Shown here: positions 1 through 7,530 of the stretch, in pieces | How positions within the stretch are numbered: the stretch's first letter is position 1 | Layout of the letters: each line of letters begins with the position of its first letter | Assembly (NCBI RefSeq): GCF_000296215.2 | Contig: NZ_CP013949.1 | Span: 1,109,501-1,173,500, forward strand | Length of the DNA stretch: 64,000 bases | DNA from: Bradyrhizobium sp. CCGE-LA001 | Lineage (GTDB): Bacteria; Pseudomonadota; Alphaproteobacteria; Rhizobiales; Xanthobacteraceae | Direction of reading: 5' to 3' | Notes under the pieces: generated by a model | What the model saw: only the letters and a program-made list of their open reading frames with translations | Databases searched by the model: none | Told to the model about the DNA's origin: nothing | Program-made: the position numbers and the translations under genes

Positions 1-5
1 CGGAG

Positions 6-230
6 TTGTGCGTGGACCGAGAAATGGAAGTCCGACATTTACAGCAAGCCCAGCGACACATCGCGCAAGGTGAGCGGCACATAGCGGAACAGGAGCAGCG
101 CATCGCACATCTCGCGTGCAGAGGGGCGGACACGAGCGAAGCGCAAAGGCTTCTAAACAACCTCTTTGCCACCCAGATGCTGCACATTGCACATCGGGAA
201 CGCATCTTGCGCGCGCTAGAAGAAGGGTAA
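6..230 (+). CDS. small Gln/Glu/His-rich helical protein
   Basis: This encodes 74 residues from a TTG start, or 68 from the ATG at 24. The sequence is rich in Gln, Glu, His and Arg with a heptad-like pattern (HLQQAQRHIAQGERHIAEQE), so a single amphipathic helix or coiled coil is likely. I see no signal peptide, membrane segment or catalytic motif. Similar short helical proteins are common in Bradyrhizobium accessory DNA, but I assign no function. The left edge of the window is 5 bases away, so an upstream extension cannot be ruled out. Confidence 0.5.
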   Translation: MCVDREMEVRHLQQAQRHIAQGERHIAEQEQRIAHLACRGADTSEAQRLLNNLFATQMLHIAHRERILRALEEG

Positions 231-403
231 AGCTGCGTATCGGCGGTATCTAAGGTCCGTATCTGGAGTATAGCAACTCAGTGGGCATACTCTTTGATAT
301 CGAGACCCGAATGGGCCGGGAGATCGGCGTTGGTGCAGTCGGCAAGTGCTAGGAACCGTTCGGCGAGGTTTCCTTTTTGCCCACTTTCCTGCATAGTTTG
401 TGG

Positions 404-589
404 ATGGCAAAAATAAAAGTGAGCTTCAGACCACTTCGCAAATCTGAAGGCAATTGGACAATCGTCGCCGAGTACCCAGGTGCAGAAGTCCGAGAGATAA
501 CGGGTTTTACAAGCAAAGCCGAGATTGACGACTGGATGAATGGAGAGCGTCGGATCGCTTGGCTCCGATCACAGGGCTACGCGAAGTGA
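404..589 (+). CDS. small conserved-type hypothetical protein
   Basis: This encodes 61 residues starting MAKIKVSF. The ATG at 404 is preferred over the upstream one at 377 because the N-terminal extension has no protein-like composition. The body looks like a small alpha/beta fold: a strand-rich N-terminus, then GFTSKAEIDDWMNGERRIAW, which reads as one helix pair. No known motif was recognised. It stands alone, with about 170 bases of non-coding sequence upstream. Confidence 0.5.
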   Translation: MAKIKVSFRPLRKSEGNWTIVAEYPGAEVREITGFTSKAEIDDWMNGERRIAWLRSQGYAK

Positions 590-704
590 ACTCGGTCACT
601 CAGCTTTCGCGTAGGCTTAGCATTCTGGGTATCGACCTTAATATTTTCCGCTTGCCGGCAAACGAAGCCACGCAACGCCGCTATGATCGATGGATGTAAG
701 GATT

Positions 705-932
705 CTACGCAAATGGCGGTTTCTCGACCAGCGTTCCGATCAGTCGTAACAATGCTTGCTGTTCGGGTCCCTTCCCATCGCGCAAGAACTCGCCCAACTC
801 GATGTGAGATAGCCGACCACCAGAGGGCGCATTGGGCTGATGAATGATGAAAGCGTAACCGTTTGCAGGCTCGCGTGCGATGAACCAGGCGTCACCATTT
901 GGGCTTCGATAGAGCTCGCGTCGGTCTGACAT
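705..932 (-). CDS. small hypothetical protein
   Basis: This encodes 75 residues starting MSDRRELYRSP. The start at 932 is fixed by a strong ribosome binding site (GGAGGAAAA directly before ATG). A longer reading of the frame to 1184 overlaps the next gene and is not protein-like. The sequence (NGDAWFIARE, GYAFIIHQPN, FLRDGKGPEQQALLRLIGTL) suggests a small beta-sheet part and one C-terminal helix. It belongs to a run of minus-strand small genes (705 to 2063). Function unknown. Confidence 0.65.
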   Translation of the reverse strand: MSDRRELYRSPNGDAWFIAREPANGYAFIIHQPNAPSGGRLSHIELGEFLRDGKGPEQQALLRLIGTLVEKPPFA

Positions 933-999
933 TTTTCCTCCTGAGTTGCCTCCTGAAACTGTGGAAGTGCGATGGACGCTTGCGAAACGCCACGAAATC

Positions 1000-1206
1000 T
1001 TATTGGAAATACGAAAGCTGATCTTCCGTAACGACGCGCTCGACGTTCCCGGACTTGCACTTGATACGATATCTAACTCGTCCATCGGACTCGATCGGCA
1101 TGTGCTGTACGATCGTGTAGACCATCTGCGGTTCAGTTGCAGCGCGTCCTTGCGGACCTTGAGGCTGGTGGCGAACCTCTTCATTTAGCTTATAGGCATA
1201 TGACAT
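1000..1206 (-). CDS. small hypothetical protein
   Basis: This encodes 68 residues starting MSYAYKLNEEVRHQPQGPQ. The core (MVYTIVQHMPIESDGRVRYRIKCKSGNVERVVTEDQLS) reads as a small antiparallel beta fold with alternating hydrophobic and charged residues, typical of a conserved domain. It lies 68 bases upstream of the 705-932 gene on the same strand. I do not recognise a named family. Confidence 0.6.
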   Translation of the reverse strand: MSYAYKLNEEVRHQPQGPQGRAATEPQMVYTIVQHMPIESDGRVRYRIKCKSGNVERVVTEDQLSYFQ

Positions 1207-1247
1207 GTTGTTACCTCGACGGTTACGACTCTGGCGACTGTCTCTCT

Positions 1248-1487
1248 CTAGTCTTCTAGAATCGATTTGGTGGCCTCGAAAATCTGTTCGGCTGTGCCTT
1301 TGATCGTGCCCTTTGCCCAGGCTTGAAACACGGTGACGTAGGCGTTCTTGTAAGCTGCTTCATCTGCAGAGAAGTAGACTTCGTCCGTGGCGGTATCCAA
1401 GACAAGCGCGCCTGTATCGATGCAGATTTCCTCGATCAGGACCATGCGTTCTTCTTGCTCAGCCAGATGACGTTTTACGATACTCAT
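1248..1487 (-). CDS. small acidic hypothetical protein
   Basis: This encodes 79 residues starting MSIVKRHLAEQEERM. I chose the ATG at 1487 over the 117-residue reading because it has an AGGAG ribosome binding site and the extra N-terminus is not protein-like. The protein is helical, with ADEAAYKNAYVTVFQAWAKG and AEQIFEATKSILED near the C-terminus. No motif points to a function. It is part of the minus-strand series of small genes. Confidence 0.55.
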   Translation of the reverse strand: MSIVKRHLAEQEERMVLIEEICIDTGALVLDTATDEVYFSADEAAYKNAYVTVFQAWAKGTIKGTAEQIFEATKSILED

Positions 1488-1616
1488 TGAATCTCCTGCT
1501 TCGTGCCAACCATACCACGTTCCGGGTGGGCCAACCTCTAATGATACGCCGATGTGGTCGGCACAGGGTTGAACCGTCTTATTCGGGCAATCTGTAAACA
1601 TGGCCCGGCTTAAGGT

Positions 1617-1856
1617 TTAGCTCTTCGAACAGTCTTTGTGCTCTCGCATCAGAGGTTGAACCACGAGTTCAGCTGTCCAGCCTTCGGGGACAGTCGCGAG
1701 GACCAAGGTTAGCGCCTGACTTGGCTTGGCAAACGCAATCCACAACTGCTGGGGCTCGTCTGCTAACCAATCGTCCGCGGCTACTTCAACCATCGTAAAC
1801 GAGCTGCCGAATGACTTTGCCACTATCGGCAATCCCGGCACAGGCTGCTGGTTCAA
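1617..1856 (-). CDS. small hypothetical protein, TTG start
   Basis: This encodes 79 residues. The TTG start at 1856 directly follows the TAA stop of the upstream gene (1857-2063), so re-initiation is plausible. An alternative is the internal ATG at 1793, giving 58 residues. The centre (DEPQQLWIAFAKPSQALTLV) resembles a small alpha/beta domain. No family was recognised, and the start is uncertain. Confidence 0.45.
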   Translation of the reverse strand: MNQQPVPGLPIVAKSFGSSFTMVEVAADDWLADEPQQLWIAFAKPSQALTLVLATVPEGWTAELVVQPLMREHKDCSKS

Positions 1857-2063
1857 TTACGAGGTGAAGTCATCCTTCAGAGGGGAATGCCGAATGGGGC
1901 CGGCAATCAACCTGAAGGTTGGGACCCAGGCAGTGTTCCACGATTCCATGGTCGCGCCGCAAACCGAGCATTCGAAGCTGGCGATCTGACGACTGGGGGC
2001 CATTGCTTCGGTCCGGCTGTAGACGGCGCCGCACCGACAGGATCGGTGATGAGAATCGGGCAT
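1857..2063 (-). CDS. small zinc-ribbon-like protein
   Basis: This encodes 68 residues starting MPDSHHRSCRCGAVYSRTEA. It holds Cys pairs CRCG and CSVCG about 20 residues apart, a typical small zinc-ribbon arrangement, followed by a Trp-containing stretch (MESWNTAW). Proteins of this kind are frequent in Bradyrhizobium. I infer zinc binding, but the role is unknown. The next gene (1617-1856) starts immediately after its stop codon, so the two are likely co-transcribed. Confidence 0.65.
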   Translation of the reverse strand: MPDSHHRSCRCGAVYSRTEAMAPSRQIASFECSVCGATMESWNTAWVPTFRLIAGPIRHSPLKDDFTS

Positions 2064-2239
2064 GCCAATTTATGCGCCTGAAAGACAAAACAAGCCACTG
2101 CCCAATTTGAGCTCGAAACTGAGACCCCGCTCGTTTGGACTCTTCAGGTCTGCATCCATAGTAGCTCGGCGACGAAGCCAACCGTCGAAGCGGACCCGCA
2201 GACGCATCCACCTCTTGAATCTCCTCACCGGGCCGAATC

Positions 2240-2271
2240 AAAAACCCGCTCCCCATGGATCGGGAGCGGGG
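2240..2271 (-). terminator. Rho-independent terminator of the cold-shock gene
   Basis: Read on the minus strand, this is CCCGCTCCC, an eight-base loop, GGGAGCGGG, then five T residues. The 9-bp GC-rich stem followed by a U tract lies 64 bases past the stop codon of the cold-shock gene. Confidence 0.85.
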
Positions 2272-2335
2272 CAACAGGACCACAAGCCCTGCCAGTACAT
2301 CCGTGGCCAGAGCGACAGGTCTGTCGTGCTCTTAA

Positions 2336-2545
2336 CTAGGCAGCACGAAGATTTTCGGCGGCGGACTTGCCAGTACGACGGTCTGCAACGACGTCGTAAG
2401 AGATCGTCTGGCCTTCGGTCAGAGTTCCCATGCCGGCGCGTTCGACCGCACCGATGTGAACAAAGACATCGTTGCTGCCGTTTGAGGGCTGGATAAATCC
2501 GAAGCCCTTTTGGGTGTTAAACCACTTCACTGTACCTGTGTTCAT
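2336..2545 (-). CDS. cspA: cold-shock protein (CspA family)
   Basis: This encodes 69 residues starting MNTGTVKWFN. It holds both nucleic-acid-binding motifs of the cold-shock domain: GFGFIQP (RNP1) and DVFVHIGAV (RNP2). The length is typical for the family. These OB-fold proteins bind single-stranded RNA and DNA and melt RNA structure. The start has GGAAGGAAAA upstream, and a strong terminator follows the stop. Rhizobia have several paralogs, so the symbol denotes the family only. No neighbouring gene appears to share its transcript. Confidence 0.93.
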   Translation of the reverse strand: MNTGTVKWFNTQKGFGFIQPSNGSNDVFVHIGAVERAGMGTLTEGQTISYDVVADRRTGKSAAENLRAA

Positions 2546-2789
2546 CAGGTTTTCCTTCCGTATGCGCGCAGGAGCCAGCACGCAGAGTTGCGGCCAGTCA
2601 TCCGGGTAGTCGATGTGGGGAATGTCTGAAACGTGCGCGCCGTCAGGATCTGAGGCGAAAGCGGAACAGTGTTCGGCCAGTATCGATGCGCAGACAATAC
2701 ATCAAGGGTTGAGAGACTTCAAGAAGAAAGCCAACGCCGCGTCACGCAGTTACTCGTTCTTCCTCGAAAGTCTCGCGGCACGAATAGGA

Positions 2790-3177
2790 GCCGACGCTTC
2801 GCCTGGAGGCTCGAGGTCCGAGCGGAGTTCGACGGCGCATTCGCTGCGATGGCCAAAGAGCGCGCGGAAGCCCTCCTCGTCCTGTCAGATGTGATATTCA
2901 ACGACCATTGAGCATTGCTCGTAGGTCCCGCAGCAACCGCCTGCCTGCGTCTTACGGCATCAGAGAGTGTGGAGGCCAGAGGTCTAATGTCTTACGGGCC
3001 GAGCTTCCTCGATTTTTATTGGCGTAGCACCGCATACGTGGACAAGACTGAAGGGCCACAAGCCAGCCGACCTCCCCGTTGAGCAGCCAACGAGGCTGGT
3101 CATCAATCTCCGGACGGCCAAGACGCTCGGTATCGAAATTCCTCCAACGCTGCGGCGCAGACGAGGTGATTGAATAG
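2790..3177 (+). pseudogene. remnant of a TrpX-type ABC transporter substrate-binding protein
   Basis: Pieces of the C-terminal half of an ABC_sub_bind (PF04392) protein can be read in shifting frames. They are LEVRAEFDGAFAAM..., a stop after NDH, RLPASYGIRE, LMSYGPSFLDFYW...YVDK, PADLPVEQPT and LVINLRTAKTLGIEIPPTL. At least one stop and three frameshifts separate them. An intact member of the same family lies at 56312-57301 and shares the order (EEGGLMSYS, ADLPVQNPTTFEL, LKTARAL). The N-terminal half is missing or unrecognisable. Confidence 0.75.
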
Positions 3178-3179
3178 GT

Positions 3180-3290
3180 GCCAATGTCGCCTGATGGCCC
3201 ATCGCTACTGTAGGGGCGGTGGCGCTACATGTCGGCCCGGAAGTTTGTAGCGGAGTGCTAGACTGACGCTTTTGACCCAGAGCTGAAATC
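3180..3290 (-). repeat. degenerate copy of the dispersed GGGTCA/GGGCCA repeat
   Basis: Minus-strand reading gives a start with TTTTGACCC-type sequence and an end with TGATGGCCCATCG, matching the ends of the repeat copies at 13.8-16.4 kb in opposite orientation. It directly follows the TrpX remnant. Degenerate, so only the ends are secure. Confidence 0.4.
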
Positions 3291-3391
3291 GTTCGCCCGG
3301 CGTCTTCCGTGTCCATGGGGAGTGGACGTTAGCCGCAAATTTTGAGTAATTGTCCCAAGCTACGCCGCTCCTGGCCGGTCGGGACTATCCA

Positions 3392-3416
3392 GGAACGGCT
3401 GGAGCAAAGCAACGTT
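3392..3416 (+). promoter_or_regulatory. EcfG-type (general stress sigma factor) promoter
   Basis: GGAAC (3392-3396), exactly 16 bases, then CGTT (3413-3416). This matches the alphaproteobacterial EcfG consensus. Transcription would start about 7 bases downstream, at or next to the ATG at 3424, predicting a leaderless mRNA. Confidence 0.7.
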
Positions 3417-3423
3417 GATCTGA

Positions 3424-3681
3424 ATGCGCTTCTATTTCGACTATCAGGATCACGCCGGCATCATCGTCGACGACGACGGCGAAGAGCTTCCCGGGATCGC
3501 TGCTGCTCGTGACGCCGCGATGCGATATTTGGCAGAGGGGATACGCGACCATAGCCCCTCAGGTTTGACCGATAAGCTGTCCGTCAACGTAAGGACCAAG
3601 GAAACACCCATCATGACTGTATCGGCAATCGTTGAGGTTGTCGCCGCCTCATCAGAGAGCAAAGCCGAAAGCCGCCACTAA
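3424..3681 (+). CDS. DUF6894-type stress protein, copy 1
   Basis: This encodes 85 residues starting MRFYFDYQDHAG. The pattern MRFYFD...G..VDDDGEELPGIAAARDAAMRYLAEGIRD, followed by a strand-rich C-terminus (KLSVNVRT, PIMTVSAIVEV), matches the DUF6894 proteins that occur in many copies in Bradyrhizobium. The function of the family is unknown. A second copy of exactly the same length lies inverted at 17920-18177. Its promoter is of the EcfG type and sits so close that the message is probably leaderless, which suggests general stress control. Confidence 0.8.
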   Translation: MRFYFDYQDHAGIIVDDDGEELPGIAAARDAAMRYLAEGIRDHSPSGLTDKLSVNVRTKETPIMTVSAIVEVVAASSESKAESRH

Positions 3682-3783
3682 GACGGCAGGCAGATGCCGG
3701 TTTTTTGGGGCGGAGAAAGAGCCCTGAGGGAACACGGTAATGAACGTCTCGACAAGGAATAAGATCAAAGCCATGCTGGGGGT

Positions 3784-3981
3784 ATGACCCAGAACAATAT
3801 TGACCTCGGGGGGCTTCAGACCCTTCTCGTGCTGGCAGCCAACTCGCACGAGCGAGGCGAAACCACACAAGCGTGCCAACTCTTGCGTGATGTACGTGAT
3901 GCGCTTGATCAGGCAATTGACCACCTTGAGAAGTGTTTGCATGCCAAAACCGGGTCGCATATCGCCGCAGGTCGCATATGA
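3784..3981 (+). CDS. small helical hypothetical protein
   Basis: This encodes 65 residues starting MTQNNIDLGGLQTLLVLAA. It is almost fully helical, with a repeat-like series of Leu, Ala and Asp (LRDVRDALDQAIDHLEKCLH). Its 3' end overlaps the RMF-like gene by 41 bases in another frame, so the two are probably co-translated. No family was recognised. Confidence 0.5.
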   Translation: MTQNNIDLGGLQTLLVLAANSHERGETTQACQLLRDVRDALDQAIDHLEKCLHAKTGSHIAAGRI

Positions 3982-4114
3982 ACTTGGCCGAGAGGCTAGA
4001 CGGAGCTGCGCTCATATCGATGACAATCCCTTTCCGCCCTACTCAGCTCGGCACGACCTATGGCGGCGGGGCTGGGAAGAGGGAGATGCGTTCATTCAGC
4101 GCTCCAGACCATGA
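3941..4114 (+). CDS. ribosome modulation factor-like (RMF/CrpP-type) small protein
   Basis: This encodes 57 residues starting MPKPGRISPQ. The core AYELGREARRS...DDNPFPPYS...DLWRRGWEEG has the pattern of the RMF/CrpP superfamily: an N-terminal helix with A(Y/F)xxGxxA, an NP(Y/F) turn, then WxxGWxxG. In gammaproteobacteria RMF pairs ribosomes in stationary phase. Short relatives in rhizobia are less well defined, so that role is only an inference here. The gene starts inside the previous one (3784-3981), and ATG at 3941 was chosen because it directly precedes the conserved core. Confidence 0.6.
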   Translation: MPKPGRISPQVAYELGREARRSCAHIDDNPFPPYSARHDLWRRGWEEGDAFIQRSRP

Positions 4115-4245
4115 GAGAAGGAAAGTCTCGTATTGCAGTTAAATGCGTCGTCCGCTAGTTGGGCAACAGAGGGCCGTCAGCCGGCCAGCACCTGTTAGTC
4201 GATGCAAGGACGAGGCGGGGATGGGTCTGGCCGCACTGTTCGAGC

Positions 4246-4380
4246 ATGACGGACGAACTATTGGGGCGAGCGGCGCGAGCAATTGCCGAAAGCAAGCGGC
4301 TTTTAGAAGAGGCCGCTCCGTTTGCAGGCCCAGCAACGGGACCGCTCCCTACGATAACTACGTCGATTGCTCCACCCTAG
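4246..4380 (+). CDS. very small hypothetical protein
   Basis: This encodes 44 residues starting MTDELLGRAARAIAESKRLL. The first half is a clean amphipathic helix and the rest is Ala/Pro/Thr-rich. The longer reading from 4159 has an unlikely N-terminus. The helix makes it more credible than chance, but the evidence is thin. Confidence 0.3.
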   Translation: MTDELLGRAARAIAESKRLLEEAAPFAGPATGPLPTITTSIAPP

Positions 4381-5150
4381 CCGCCCGCGATCCTGAGAGG
4401 AGTGAAGGCGAGTGCAAGTCGGCTATTGGCCCTTGGCTGACCATCGTCAGGCTGTTCGGATGTGAATGACCGAAAGCGCTGGATCACGACTTCGGCTTGT
4501 GACTTCAAGGCCGGCTCCAGAGTAGTACGAGACAATTCAGAACCGCGCTGCGACTGTCAGCCTCACGGCACTCGGCTCTGCGGGAACAAAGCGACGATCG
4601 ACGACGCGGTCGACAGGTTCAACGGGGAGCCGCGAAGCTAACAATTCAATTTAATTTATCTCAGTCTCTCCCCGCTCCGAGGCATTGCGTTGGTGGCGAG
4701 CACGAGGGACGTCTGGGCCTCGCCTAAGTCGCTGCTGGTCATTACCGCTCCCTGCTCGTGCGCTTCGTGGCACAGTCTGGCACAAACAGGGACGAATTAG
4801 GAACTCGCTCGTTCGTCCAACATTTGATTCACATGCGCTTTAGGCGCATCAGGCTATCCCCATAGCCCGAGCGGCCCCAGCCCTGGGTCGTTGATCCAGG
4901 CCTGGGGTCGCCCTTACCGCAGGCCCGCGCGGCGAGAACGAGCAGGCCCCTGTTCGGCTAGCCGAGTTGGCCGCCTTTCTCAGGGCGGCGCAGGAGGCGC
5001 GAGGCGCTGTTGCGCCAGCGGCATGCCCTTCATACCGTGGCTGAAACTGAAAGATGCGGCGAATCTCACGAGTTGGGACAGCTGAGCGCCATAGGATCAG
5101 TTGTGGAGAGACGTAGTTGAATGCTGGGGCTGGCTGTAGACGGAGTTCCC
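4381..5150. other. non-coding stretch with one GC-rich hairpin
   Basis: No protein-like frame was found in these 770 bases. An imperfect GC-rich hairpin (CCCCAGCCCTGG / CCAGGCCTGGGG, 4875-4907) is the only structure seen. It lacks a U tract, so I do not call it a terminator. Confidence 0.4.
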
Positions 5151-5456
5151 ATGCCCCTTTCCCGTGATCCATCGGGTCGGTTCGAGGCCGCAGTACCTGA
5201 AGCTTTTCTGTTTGCAATGTTCAATGGCGGTGACCGCATCGTCTGCAGAGTTGAATGTACCGCGTTGCGTGATCGTGCCGTTGCCGATGGTGTCGATCCG
5301 GGCGATCTGGTCCGCACGTTCAGGAAGCATCGGGCTGCAATCGAACAGATCGCAAGCAATCAATACGATGCAGGCAGCACTATGCCAGTGGTTCGGACCG
5401 AGCACCTGGCGGGCGGCCGAGACCAAAATGCGACTTCGACCGAGCCTCCTAGTTAG
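5151..5456 (+). CDS. DUF1488-type protein, copy 1
   Basis: This encodes 101 residues starting MPLSRDPSGRFEAAV. The pattern FAMFNGGDRIVCRV...ALRDR...FRKHRAAIEQIAS matches the DUF1488 layout: a first strand with F-A-x-x-G, a central C-R-V, then a helix with H-R-x-x-I-E-x-I-A. GGAG lies six bases before the ATG. A close paralog (17632-17907, inverted) shares the opening and most of the core. Function unknown. Confidence 0.65.
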   Translation: MPLSRDPSGRFEAAVPEAFLFAMFNGGDRIVCRVECTALRDRAVADGVDPGDLVRTFRKHRAAIEQIASNQYDAGSTMPVVRTEHLAGGRDQNATSTEPPS

Positions 5457-5497
5457 GTATTTAGGTACGAAACTATTCAGTGACCTAGGTGTTGTGT

Positions 5498-7498
5498 ATG
5501 TCTGCCCTTGTGCCGTCCCAGGAAACTATGAGCCCGACCTCGTCCGATCGCATCGGAGATGCACGCCGCTTTGAGCTGCTCGTCAATGCTATTGTCGATT
5601 ACGCGATCTTCATGCTGGACACGGAAGGCCGCGTTCGCACGTGGAATGCCGGCGCGGAGAGGCTCAAGGGTTACTCTGCTGACGAAATCATCGGGAAGCC
5701 ATTTTCAACGTTCTATACGCCTGAGGACAGGGATCAAGGCCTCCCGGAGACGGCCTTAGCTGCTGCACGCGAAACTGGTCGTTTCCATTCCGAAGGATGG
5801 CGAGTTCGCAAGGACGGCACCAGGTTCTGGGCGCTTGTCGTGATCGACACCATCCGTGATGAGACGGGCGAGTTGATCGGCTTCGCAAAGGTCACCCGGG
5901 ACATCACCGAACGCCAGCGGGCGCAGATCGATCTGCTTGAGAGCGAGCGCCGCTATCGTCGCCTGGTGGAGGCGGTGGTCGACTATGCAATCTTCCAGCT
6001 TGATCCATCAGGCAATGTGAGCACGTGGAATCCGGGCGCGCAGCGGATCAAGGGCTATACGCCCACCGAGATTATCGGTCAGCATTTCAGTCGATTTTAC
6101 ACACCGGAGGATCTCGAACTCGGGGTGCCGACTCGCGCGCTCGCGCAAGCTGCTGAGACGGGTCGCTTTGAGGCTGAAGGCTGGCGGATGCGCAAAGATG
6201 GTACTCGCTTCTGGGCCTCCGTAGTCATAGACCGCATCTCCGATGAGGATGGCAACCTGATTGGCTTTGCGAAGGTCACCCGTGACCTGACCGAACGGAA
6301 AAAAGCGCAAGATGAGCTTCGGAGCGTGCAGGAGCAACTCGCCGCCTCTCAAAAGCTCGAGGCAGTCGGGCAATTGAGCGGCGGCATCGCACACGACTTT
6401 AACAACCTTCTCATGATTGTGCTCGGTAACATCGAAACGGCTGAACGGCACAGTCGCCATCTCCCTGGCAGCGTAAACATCCAGCGCGCACTGACAAACG
6501 CCAAGAGAGGCGCTCAAAGAGCTGCTGCACTGACCAGCCGGCTATTGGCTTTCTCCAGACGGCAGGCACTCGATCCCAAGCCCATCAACCTCAACACCTT
6601 TCTAAGCGGGTTGCAGGACTTCCTCCAACGCACCCTGGGAGAAGGTATAGAGGTTCAGACCGTCGGGAGCGCCGGCCTCTGGCAGATTGAAGCCGACACC
6701 AACCACTTAGAATCGGCAATCATCAACCTTAGCATCAACGCTCGGGATGCCATGCCGAGTGGCGGCAAGCTGACCGTCGAGGCAGTCAACGTTTCGGCAG
6801 ACGAGGATTATTGCCGGATTAATCCAGAGCTATCTCCTGGCCAATACGTAATATTGTGCGTGACAGACACTGGCAGCGGCATGTCGAGGGAGGTTCTAGA
6901 GCACGCGTTCGAGCCGTTCTTCACGACCAAAGAGCCTGGACAAGGGACGGGGCTTGGCCTCAGCCAAGTTTATGGCTTCGTTAAGCAATCAGGTGGCCAT
7001 GTCAAAATCTACAGCGAAGTCGGACAGGGTACCAGCATCCGAATGTACTTTCCTCGCTACTATGGGAGCAGCATCCCGATCGAAACTGAATCCGAAGATG
7101 TCGTGCCAGAAGGCGAAAAGCTGGAGACCATTCTGGTTGTAGAGGACGACGCAGACCTACGCGTCTATGTGTCGGACGCATTGAGGGATCTCAATTACCG
7201 CGTCATTTCAGCTCCCAGCGCACAGGCTGCACTGACCACATTGCTTCAGGACGCGCCGAGGATTGATCTTCTTCTTACCGACGTGGTGATGCCAGGGATC
7301 AATGGACGCGAGCTCGGTAGGCGCGCCCAGCAGATCCGGCCTGGGCTAAGGATCCTTTACATGACCGGCTACTCCCGTAACGCAGTGGTCCACCAAGGCC
7401 GGCTGGAAGAGGGAGTAGACTTGTTGGAGAAGCCCATATCGCTGGCTAAACTAGCCCTGCGCGTGCGGGAAATGCTGGATCGTAAAAATTCTGAATAG
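5498..7498 (+). CDS. hybrid sensor histidine kinase, PAS-PAS-HisKA-HATPase-REC
   Basis: A soluble sensor kinase of 666 residues with no membrane segment. Two near-identical PAS domains (about 25-140 and 150-265) both contain LDxxGxVxTWNxGAxRxKGY and end in FAKVTRD(I/L)TER. The phosphorylation helix GIAHDFNN has His at about 299. The ATPase N box (INARDAMPSGG) and G boxes (GSGMS, GTGLGLSQVYGF) follow. The C-terminal receiver domain has LVVEDDADLR and the acceptor Asp at about 595 in LLLTDVVMPG, with Lys in EKPIS. The HDFNN sequence puts it in the HWE-unrelated hybrid group common in rhizobia. ATG at 5528 (AGGAA upstream) is an equally possible start. No response-regulator partner is adjacent. 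Confidence 0.93.
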   Translation: MSALVPSQETMSPTSSDRIGDARRFELLVNAIVDYAIFMLDTEGRVRTWNAGAERLKGYSADEIIGKPFSTFYTPEDRDQGLPETALAAARETGRFHSEGWRVRKDGTRFWALVVIDTIRDETGELIGFAKVTRDITERQRAQIDLLESERRYRRLVEAVVDYAIFQLDPSGNVSTWNPGAQRIKGYTPTEIIGQHFSRFYTPEDLELGVPTRALAQAAETGRFEAEGWRMRKDGTRFWASVVIDRISDEDGNLIGFAKVTRDLTERKKAQDELRSVQEQLAASQKLEAVGQLSGGIAHDFNNLLMIVLGNIETAERHSRHLPGSVNIQRALTNAKRGAQRAAALTSRLLAFSRRQALDPKPINLNTFLSGLQDFLQRTLGEGIEVQTVGSAGLWQIEADTNHLESAIINLSINARDAMPSGGKLTVEAVNVSADEDYCRINPELSPGQYVILCVTDTGSGMSREVLEHAFEPFFTTKEPGQGTGLGLSQVYGFVKQSGGHVKIYSEVGQGTSIRMYFPRYYGSSIPIETESEDVVPEGEKLETILVVEDDADLRVYVSDALRDLNYRVISAPSAQAALTTLLQDAPRIDLLLTDVVMPGINGRELGRRAQQIRPGLRILYMTGYSRNAVVHQGRLEEGVDLLEKPISLAKLALRVREMLDRKNSE

Positions 7499-7530
7499 CG
7501 GCACTCGGCGGCCTTTCGCCGCCGCTCATT

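Noticed and set aside
2984..3316. 110-residue minus-strand frame with ISALGQKRQ-like start
   Set aside because: Covers the TrpX remnant and a dispersed repeat; such predicted peptides are repeat artefacts.
4875..4907. GC-rich hairpin as a terminator
   Set aside because: It is not preceded by a credible gene on either strand and has no U tract.
5287..6279. Minus-strand frames inside the histidine kinase region
   Set aside because: They are shadows of the kinase; their sequences have no domain pattern and no good start.
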